In this document: positions 6,929 through 11,615 of the stretch, in pieces
How positions within the stretch are numbered: position 1 is the first letter of the stretch
Layout: the number at the start of each line of letters is the position of its first letter
Source of the DNA: CF-118 sp035689345
Lineage (GTDB): Bacteria > Chloroflexota > Dormibacteria > Dormibacterales > Dormibacteraceae
Length of the DNA: 11,615 nt
Direction of reading: 5' to 3'
Assembly (NCBI GenBank): GCA_035689345.1
Contig: DASSLR010000080.1
Span: forward strand, 1-11,615
Position numbers and translations under genes: made by a program
The notes under the pieces: generated by a model
The model's input: only the letters and a program-made list of their open reading frames with translations
Databases searched by the model: none
Told to the model about the DNA's origin: nothing

Positions 6929-7204
6929 CTAGCTGCGAACCAGCCGCTCGACCGCCTGGTTGAGCTCCCGAACCTTGCGGGCGCCGCTCCCGGCCCTGAT
7001 CGCTTCCGTGACGCAGTGCTCGGTGTGGTCGGCGAGCAGCTGCAGGGCGACGCTCTCGAGGGCGGCCTTCGTCGCGTTGACCTGGGTCAGCACGTCGATG
7101 CAGTAGCGGTCCTCTTCGACCATCTTTTCGATCCCCCGGACCTGCCCCTCGATTCGGCGGAGCCGGGACTGAATGCGCTTCTTGTCCTTGGTGTAACCTG
7201 TCAT
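6929..7204 (-). CDS. csoR: Copper-sensing repressor CsoR
   Basis: 91 residues, typical for the all-helical CsoR/RcnR (DUF156) family, with the signature RLRRIEGQVRGIEKMVEEDRYC. The Cu(I) ligand set C35, H60 and C64 has the same spacing (25 and 4) as Cys36-His61-Cys65 of the Mycobacterium tuberculosis CsoR, which supports Cu(I) rather than Ni/Co or formaldehyde as inducer. Cu(I) binding releases the tetramer from its operator. The ATG is chosen because family members begin at this point and a TATGAT box lies 6 bases upstream, so the mRNA is probably leaderless. A CsoR-type palindrome at 7214-7230 lies just upstream, so it should repress itself, the downstream permease (3-base gap) and the divergent ATPase. 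Confidence 0.95.
   Translation of the reverse strand: MTGYTKDKKRIQSRLRRIEGQVRGIEKMVEEDRYCIDVLTQVNATKAALESVALQLLADHTEHCVTEAIRAGSGARKVRELNQAVERLVRS
7194..7199 (+). promoter_or_regulatory. Candidate -10 box for the ATPase gene
   Basis: TAACCT fits the TANNNT pattern and ends 7 bases before the ATG at 7207, so a leaderless transcript is possible. It lies inside the csoR coding region. No convincing -35 element is visible, so this is a weak call. Confidence 0.3.
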
Positions 7205-7206
7205 GC

Positions 7207-9600
7207 ATGCATCATACCCACCAGGGGTATGCGGCTGTAAGCCCCGCGTCGGTCGTCCTTCAGGTCGGCGGTCTTCGCTTCGCCAGCGAGAAGGCGGTGG
7301 TGGAGCGTGTCCTCGGCCGGCGCCCGGGCGTCCTATCGGTTTCAGCCAACCCCTCGGCGCAGACGGCGAGCGTGACCTTCGATCCGGCCGTGACCAGCGT
7401 CGCGGAACTCAGGCGCTGGGTCGAGGAATGCGGTTACCACTGCGCCGGCCAATCGGTTCCCAACCACATCTGCGATGCGATGGAGGAACCCCCTGGCGTC
7501 AGCGCGCACGCCGGCCATGAAGCCCATGGCATGTCGCCACACGAGGCGATGGGGCACGGCGGGCACGCCGCGATGTCGATGGAAGGCATGGTGCGGGACA
7601 TGCGCAACCGCTTCCTGGTGGCGGCGGTGCTTTCCGTCCCGATCCTGCTGTGGTCCGCGATCGGCAGGCAGGTGCTGCACTTCACGCTGCCCGCGCCCTT
7701 CGGCCTTCGCGACGACGTCTTCCAGCTGATCTTGAGCGTGCCGGTGATCGGATACTCGGCCTGGATCTTTTTCGACGGTGCCGTTCGCGCCCTGCGGGCG
7801 AGGACTCTCGACATGATGGTCCTGGTCGCGGTTGCGATCGCCGCCGGCTGGCTCTACTCGGTCGTGGTGACGCTGCGCGGCGGCGGCGACGTCTTCTACG
7901 AGGCGTCGACCGTGCTCGCGGCTTTCGTCCTGCTCGGCCACTGGTTCGAGATGCGGGCTCGAGGCGGGGCCAACGACGCCATCCGTGCTCTCTTGAATCT
8001 CGCGCCTCCGCACGCCGTGGTGCTGAGGGACGGACAGGAGCTCGAGGTCGCCACGTCCGCGGTCGAGGTGGGGGACCTGCTCTTGATCCGGCCGGGCGCC
8101 AGGGTGCCGGTCGACGCCACGGTCGAGGCTGGGACCAGCGAGGTCGACGAGTCCGTGGTGACCGGCGAGAGCCTGCCCGTCTCCAAGACTCCGGGTTCAA
8201 CCCTCATCGGCGGGTCGATCAACGAGAACGGCACGCTGCGCGCGCGGGCGACGCGCGTCGGCTCGGACACCGCGCTGGCCCAGATCGTGAAGCTGGTCCA
8301 GGAGGCCCAGAACTCCAAGGCGCCCGGCCAGCAGCTGGCCGACCGCGCGGCTTTCTGGCTCGTGCTCGTGGCCCTGGTGGGCGGCGCGCTGACGCTCGGC
8401 GTCTGGCTGCTCGCGGGCGCCCCCTTCAGCACCGCGATCCTGTTCGCGATCACGGTCGTCGTGATCACGTGCCCGGACGCGCTCGGCCTCGCCACCCCGA
8501 CCGCGATCATGGTCGGCAGCGGTCTCGGCGCTAAACGCGGGATCCTTTTCAAGAACGCGGCAGCAATCGAGACCTCGGCGCGCATCCAGGTCGTCGTCAT
8601 GGACAAGACCGGCACCCTGACCAAGGGCGAGCCCGAGGTGACGGCCATCGAGACCGAGGGCTGGTCGCAATCCGAGCTGCTCTCGCTGGCCGCCGGCGTG
8701 GAGCGGGAGTCGGAGCACCCGCTGGCGAAAGCCGTCGTCGAGCGAGCGAAGAGCGCCGGCGCGGCCGCGCCCCCGGCGAAGGATTTCGAGAACGTCCCGG
8801 GGCACGGAGCCATCGCCACCGTGGACGGTCATCGCGTCGCCGTCGGCAATCCGCGCTTGATGGAGCGGGAGGGAGTGAGCCTCAACGGTCTCGGCGCCAA
8901 GCGGGAGCAGATGTCGGCCGAGGGCCGCACGGTGGTCGTGGTCGCGGTCGATCGCCGCGCCGCCGGCTTGATCGGGATCAGCGACGCTCCCCGGCCGACG
9001 GCGGCAGCCGCGGTCTCGGCGCTGCAGGCCCAGGGAATCTCGGTCGTGATGCTGAGCGGCGACAACCGGGCCACCGCGGATCGGATCGGACGCGAGCTTG
9101 GCATCACCGAGGTGATCGCTGAGGTCCTCCCTGGCGACAAGGCCGGCAAGATCAAGGAGCTGCAGGCCGCCGGGAGGAAGGTGGCCATGGTCGGCGACGG
9201 TGTCAACGACGCGCCGGCCCTGGCTCAGGCGGACCTCGGCATCGCCATCGGCGCCGGCACAGACGTTGCCATCGAAACCGCCGACGTCGTGCTCATGCGC
9301 TCCGACCCGCTGGACGTGGCGACGGCCATCACCATCGGGCGCGGCACCCTGCGCAAGATGCGCCAGAACCTCGGTTGGGCTGTTGGTTACAACGCGATCG
9401 CGTTGCCAATCGCCGCCGGCGTTTTTCAGCCGGCGTTCGGCCTGGTTCTGCGCCCCGAGATCGCCGCACTTTCCATGTCCGGCTCGAGCCTGCTGGTGGC
9501 GGTCAACGCGCTTCTTCTCAAGCGCCTGCGCCTGCCGGCAGCCGGCCGGGAGGCAGGCTCTTCGTCCCCTGGATCTGAGGCCGTCCGGCCCGCGAGCTGA
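7207..9600 (+). CDS. P1B-type copper-translocating ATPase with CPD motif
   Basis: 797 residues. The order is a degenerate HMA domain (about 15-79), a His/Met-rich linker (about 99-128), and a P1B core of eight membrane helices. The HMA metal site GMTCxxC is here GGLRFASE (21-28), so it has no CxxC. Core motifs are intact: TGES (319-322), DKTGTLT (D466 phosphorylated), HP (504-505), GDGVNDAP (663-670), and the Cu(I)-type helix 7/8 residues Y728-N729 and M757-S758-x-S760-S761. The helix 6 ion motif is C422-P423-D424 instead of CPC. The helix 7/8 residues and the CsoR operator indicate Cu(I) export from the cytosol. The GHWFEMR region and His-rich N-terminus resemble CopB-like ATPases. I recall similar CPD proteins annotated in actinobacteria, but not a characterised one. 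The ATG at 7207 is chosen because the next in-frame start (GTG 7297) would destroy the HMA domain. Confidence 0.93.
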   Translation: MHHTHQGYAAVSPASVVLQVGGLRFASEKAVVERVLGRRPGVLSVSANPSAQTASVTFDPAVTSVAELRRWVEECGYHCAGQSVPNHICDAMEEPPGVSAHAGHEAHGMSPHEAMGHGGHAAMSMEGMVRDMRNRFLVAAVLSVPILLWSAIGRQVLHFTLPAPFGLRDDVFQLILSVPVIGYSAWIFFDGAVRALRARTLDMMVLVAVAIAAGWLYSVVVTLRGGGDVFYEASTVLAAFVLLGHWFEMRARGGANDAIRALLNLAPPHAVVLRDGQELEVATSAVEVGDLLLIRPGARVPVDATVEAGTSEVDESVVTGESLPVSKTPGSTLIGGSINENGTLRARATRVGSDTALAQIVKLVQEAQNSKAPGQQLADRAAFWLVLVALVGGALTLGVWLLAGAPFSTAILFAITVVVITCPDALGLATPTAIMVGSGLGAKRGILFKNAAAIETSARIQVVVMDKTGTLTKGEPEVTAIETEGWSQSELLSLAAGVERESEHPLAKAVVERAKSAGAAAPPAKDFENVPGHGAIATVDGHRVAVGNPRLMEREGVSLNGLGAKREQMSAEGRTVVVVAVDRRAAGLIGISDAPRPTAAAAVSALQAQGISVVMLSGDNRATADRIGRELGITEVIAEVLPGDKAGKIKELQAAGRKVAMVGDGVNDAPALAQADLGIAIGAGTDVAIETADVVLMRSDPLDVATAITIGRGTLRKMRQNLGWAVGYNAIALPIAAGVFQPAFGLVLRPEIAALSMSGSSLLVAVNALLLKRLRLPAAGREAGSSSPGSEAVRPAS
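7211..7241 (-). promoter_or_regulatory. csoR promoter, leaderless type
   Basis: Read on the minus strand, TATGAT (7216-7211) is one base from the -10 consensus and ends 6 bases before the csoR ATG. CTTACA (7241-7236) matches the -35 consensus at four of six positions with a 19-base spacer. The same CTTACA element precedes the LCP promoter. The CsoR-type palindrome occupies the spacer and touches the -10 box, the expected place for repression. Confidence 0.55.
7214..7230. promoter_or_regulatory. CsoR operator
   Basis: ATACCC-ACCAG-GGGTAT is a perfect 6-bp inverted repeat with a 5-base centre. It matches the known CsoR operator pattern of A/T-flanked CCC...GGG half-sites. It lies between the csoR -35 and -10 boxes and also covers part of codons 3 to 8 of the ATPase gene. 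I saw no second copy in the window. Confidence 0.85.
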
Positions 9601-9632
9601 CGCTGCGCGCGGCCTAACCTCGAACCAGATCC

Positions 9633-9640
9633 AAGGAGGT
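9633..9640 (+). promoter_or_regulatory. Strong ribosome binding site of the SHOCT gene
   Basis: AAGGAGGT lies 9 bases before the ATG at 9650. This fixes the start of a 74-residue gene whose open frame extends much further upstream inside the ATPase gene. Confidence 0.8.
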
Positions 9641-9649
9641 CGAGATCCG

Positions 9650-9874
9650 ATGATGTGGCCTTACGCAGTCGACGGAGGGACGTGGCTCTGGATGAGCGCC
9701 ATGATGCTGCTGTTCTGGGGCGGCTTGATCGCTCTTGGCGTCTGGGCGATCCGCGCCCTCACCGCCGGCCGGACCGGCGGTAACGCCGCGATTGAAATCC
9801 TGCGCAGACGATTGGCGGCCGGCGAGATCAGCCAGGAAGAGTTCGAGAAGACCAAGAAGGCGCTCGGCGCGTGA
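9650..9874 (+). CDS. Small SHOCT-domain membrane protein
   Basis: 74 residues. The N-terminus is rich in Met and Trp (MMWPYAVDGGTWLWMSAMML), followed by one membrane helix (about 14-37), a short basic linker and a C-terminal SHOCT motif (about 48-72: EILRRRLAAGEISQEEFEKT). SHOCT is a short two-helix module thought to mediate oligomerisation. The open frame continues upstream, but the strong ribosome binding site and the start of the helix place the ATG at 9650. It lies 49 bases after the ATPase stop, and its stop overlaps the next gene (GTGA), so the three are one operon. Small SHOCT proteins often accompany copper ATPases in high-GC bacteria. A Met-based contact for Cu(I) or an ATPase-regulating role is inference. 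Confidence 0.85.
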   Translation: MMWPYAVDGGTWLWMSAMMLLFWGGLIALGVWAIRALTAGRTGGNAAIEILRRRLAAGEISQEEFEKTKKALGA

Positions 9875-10509
9875 GCCAGCGCGTACTGTTTGGCGCCGGC
9901 GCAGCCGCGATCGCGGCCGCCCTGCTGATCGGAGTGGTGGGAATCACCGCCAAGGGCGGTGTGCCGATGATGGGCTGGCGCGTGACTCCCGCCGGCCAGT
10001 CGATCTCGATCGATCAGGCCCAGCGGTCGGTGCAGTCATTCCTCGACCGCACCGGAAACCGTGACCTGACGATCGACGAGTTGATGGAGTTCGACCAGAA
10101 CTTCTACGCGCTGGTCAAAGAGAAGAGCACCGGCATTGGCGCTTTCGAGCTCCTGGTCAACAAGAGCAGCGGCGCCGTCGGGTTCGAGCCTGGGCCGAAC
10201 ATGATGTGGAACACCAAGTACTCGATGATGGGCGGCGGAATGATGCGAGGCGGCTTTGGGGTCGCGTCCTCGAGCGGTCCGATGCCTGTCAGCGCCGATC
10301 AGGCCACGCGCATCGCCCAGGGATGGCTCGACCGGCGCTTCTCCGGGGACTCGGCAGGCGACGCCGACGCCTTCTACGGCTACTACACCTTCCACTTCAA
10401 GCAGAACGGTCAGATCGCCGGCATGCTGTCGGTCAACGGATACAGCGGCCAGGTCTGGTTCCACACCTGGCACGGAAGCTTCGTCCAGGCGAAGGACTTC
10501 GGAGCCTGA
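9871..10509 (+). CDS. Membrane-anchored Met-rich protein with two PepSY-like repeats
   Basis: 212 residues: an N-terminal signal anchor (about 5-27), then two similar halves. The first (about 45-107) and second (about 138-208) each begin with xSxDQAxRxxQxxLDR and end in beta strands of the form FxLLVNKSSGAVGF or GMLSVNGYSGQVWF, as in PepSY-like domains. Between them lies a Met/Gly segment (about 108-130) with three MM pairs, a typical extracytoplasmic Cu(I)/Ag(I) binding composition; M33-M34 and several aromatics and His (H175, H198, H201) add to this. The GTG start overlaps the SHOCT stop (GTGA), implying coupling. I infer that it accepts or buffers the copper exported by the ATPase. Family assignment rests on pattern only. 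Confidence 0.75.
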   Translation: MSQRVLFGAGAAAIAAALLIGVVGITAKGGVPMMGWRVTPAGQSISIDQAQRSVQSFLDRTGNRDLTIDELMEFDQNFYALVKEKSTGIGAFELLVNKSSGAVGFEPGPNMMWNTKYSMMGGGMMRGGFGVASSSGPMPVSADQATRIAQGWLDRRFSGDSAGDADAFYGYYTFHFKQNGQIAGMLSVNGYSGQVWFHTWHGSFVQAKDFGA

Positions 10510-10538
10510 GCTCGCCCAACAGCGCCAATCTGCACCAG

Positions 10539-10544
10539 TAGCAT
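10539..10544 (+). promoter_or_regulatory. Candidate -10 box for the GGT-family gene
   Basis: TAGCAT fits TANNNT and ends 10 bases before the ATG at 10555. CCAACA at 10516-10521 is a weak -35 with a 17-base spacer. There is no Shine-Dalgarno sequence in the 45-base gap, so a near-leaderless transcript is possible. Confidence 0.3.
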
Positions 10545-10554
10545 TTCCGTGTAG

Positions 10555-11615
10555 ATGGCAGTCATAGTCGCGCCGCAGCCGCAGGCCGCCGAGATCGGCC
10601 TGGAGGTGCTGCGTCGCGGCGGCAACGCGGTCGACGCCGCCGTCACGACCGCGTTCGCACAGGGCGTGCTCGACCCGCAGATGTGCGGCATCGGCGGGTG
10701 CGGCGTGATGCTCGTCCACGACCGCCACGGCGAGGACGCGCTGCTGGAGTTCTACTCCACGGCTGGCTCGCTCGCCCGCGAGGACATGTGGGAGAAGCTG
10801 TTCCTGCGCGAGGCCGCCGACCGCTACGGCTACGTGCTCGAGGGCTTCGTCAACGACGTGGGCTACAAGTCGGTCGGGGTGCCCGGCACGGTGGCCGGAC
10901 TGGCGACGGCGCTCGAGCGATTCGGCACCATCTCGTGGGACCAGGCGATCGCGCCAGCGATCCCTCTCGCGCGAGACGGCTTCCCGGTGACTGGTTTCAT
11001 GCACGGCTACTGGACCACTGACTACGGGCCCGACGTGGTGCGCAACCACATCCGCATACAGGCCACGCCCGAGGCGAAAGAGATCTACACCAACAAAGGC
11101 GAGCTGTTCGCGATCGGCGAGCCATTCGTGCAGAGCGAGCTGGCGCTGACGCTGGAGCGTTTGGCCAAGCACGGCCCCGACGATTTCTACCGCGGCGAGA
11201 TCGCGGCGGAGATCGCCAAGGACTTCGCGGTGAACGGAGGCTTCATCACCGCGGACGACCTTGCCAACTACGAGGTGAACGTCACCGAGCCGCTGCGCGG
11301 GACGTATCGCGGACTGTCGGTGGTCGCGGCCGGCGCGCCCGCCGGTGGCCTGACCCTGCTGCAGATGCTCAACTACCTCGAGCGGTTCGACCTGCACGCC
11401 GCAGGCTGGCCGAGCACCACAGCCGCGCGCCGCCTGGTGGAGGCGATGGGCTGGGCGGTCGCCGACCGCGAGGAGCACCTGGCCGACCCTCGCTTCGTCG
11501 ACGTGCCGACCGGAAAGCTGACCGACAAGGCGTACGCGATCGCGGCCGCGAACGCGCACGACAGGTCCGACACGACGCACGTGTGCGTCGTCGACGATGC
11601 GGGCGGAGCGGTCTC
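10555..11615 (+). CDS. Gamma-glutamyltransferase-family Ntn-hydrolase, 3' end missing
   Basis: 353 codons are visible before the window ends. The start matches mature GGT proteins: EIGLEVLRRGGNAVDAAVTT, then CGIGGCGVMLV, GYKSVGVPGTVAGL and ITADDLANYEV. The large-subunit part ends at DTTHVCVVD, where T340 is the predicted autoprocessing site and nucleophile of the small subunit. Most of the small subunit lies outside the window. The ATG is fixed because a TAG stop in the same frame precedes it directly. There is no signal peptide, so the enzyme should be cytosolic, unlike secreted glutathione-cleaving GGTs. GGT-fold enzymes also include cephalosporin acylases and other amide hydrolases, so the substrate is open. 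It is probably a separate transcription unit from the copper operon. Confidence 0.9.
   Translation, partial: MAVIVAPQPQAAEIGLEVLRRGGNAVDAAVTTAFAQGVLDPQMCGIGGCGVMLVHDRHGEDALLEFYSTAGSLAREDMWEKLFLREAADRYGYVLEGFVNDVGYKSVGVPGTVAGLATALERFGTISWDQAIAPAIPLARDGFPVTGFMHGYWTTDYGPDVVRNHIRIQATPEAKEIYTNKGELFAIGEPFVQSELALTLERLAKHGPDDFYRGEIAAEIAKDFAVNGGFITADDLANYEVNVTEPLRGTYRGLSVVAAGAPAGGLTLLQMLNYLERFDLHAAGWPSTTAARRLVEAMGWAVADREEHLADPRFVDVPTGKLTDKAYAIAAANAHDRSDTTHVCVVDDAGGAV

Noticed and set aside
5118..7208. 696-codon open frame on the minus strand covering the permease, csoR and lipoprotein start
   Set aside because: It is a shifted frame over clearly recognisable genes, and its product is Arg/Pro/Gly-rich without any motif.
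7297..7302. Alternative downstream GTG start for the ATPase, to keep the operator outside the gene
   Set aside because: It would remove the first strand and helix of the recognisable HMA domain. I kept 7207, while noting that the operator then lies within codons 3-8.
9200..9649. Upstream extension of the SHOCT gene to a start at 9200
   Set aside because: It overlaps the conserved end of the ATPase out of frame. The product before 9650 is low-complexity, and AAGGAGGT at 9633-9640 points to the ATG at 9650.
10036..11580. 514-codon open frame on the minus strand
   Set aside because: It is opposite the PepSY-like and GGT-family genes, both of which have family motifs; the antisense product has none.

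Overview
The window is about 11.6 kb of high-GC bacterial DNA, densely coding, with short or overlapping gene junctions and no stretch over 100 bases without a gene. A LytR-CpsA-Psr protein with a Pro/Ser-rich stem, a CsoR repressor, several likely leaderless starts and single-membrane-style surface proteins suggest a monoderm high-GC lineage: Actinomycetota, or a Chloroflexota/Dormibacterota-type soil bacterium. No rRNA or other marker gene is present, so this placement is inference. I saw no tRNA, rRNA, CRISPR array, insertion sequence or phage gene.

Layout. (1) Bases 1-1868, plus strand: the end of an MgtE-like CBS-domain protein, then a divergent Nramp-family transporter whose metal-site motifs are not those of Mn/Fe Nramps and look like the Nramp-related magnesium transporter type. 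(2) Bases 1933-4085, plus strand: an LCP-family cell-wall ligase coupled by an ATGA overlap to a membrane-anchored beta-propeller protein. (3) Bases 4086-4183: a convergent junction holding two tandem hairpin repeats with an identical loop. (4) Bases 7204 down to 4184, minus strand: csoR, a permease fused to two YHS metal-binding domains, a small lipoprotein of unknown function, and a monofunctional GT51 peptidoglycan glycosyltransferase, probably co-transcribed. (5) Bases 7207-10509, plus strand: a copper-type P1B ATPase with an atypical CPD motif, a small SHOCT-domain membrane protein, and a Met-rich protein with two PepSY-like repeats. (6) From 10555, running off the window: a gamma-glutamyltransferase-family enzyme without a signal peptide.

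The core of the window is a copper-responsive divergon. The csoR and ATPase start codons lie only two bases apart, and a perfect 6-5-6 CsoR-type operator (7214-7230) sits inside the first codons of the ATPase gene and overlaps the apparent csoR -10 box. CsoR should release both sides when Cu(I) rises: one arm makes the ATPase and its two small membrane/extracytoplasmic partners, the other makes CsoR and the permease-YHS-YHS protein. The individual families are known. The unusual points are the CPD ATPase with a cysteine-less HMA domain, the second YHS module with its own in-frame ribosome binding site and start, and the crossed promoters.
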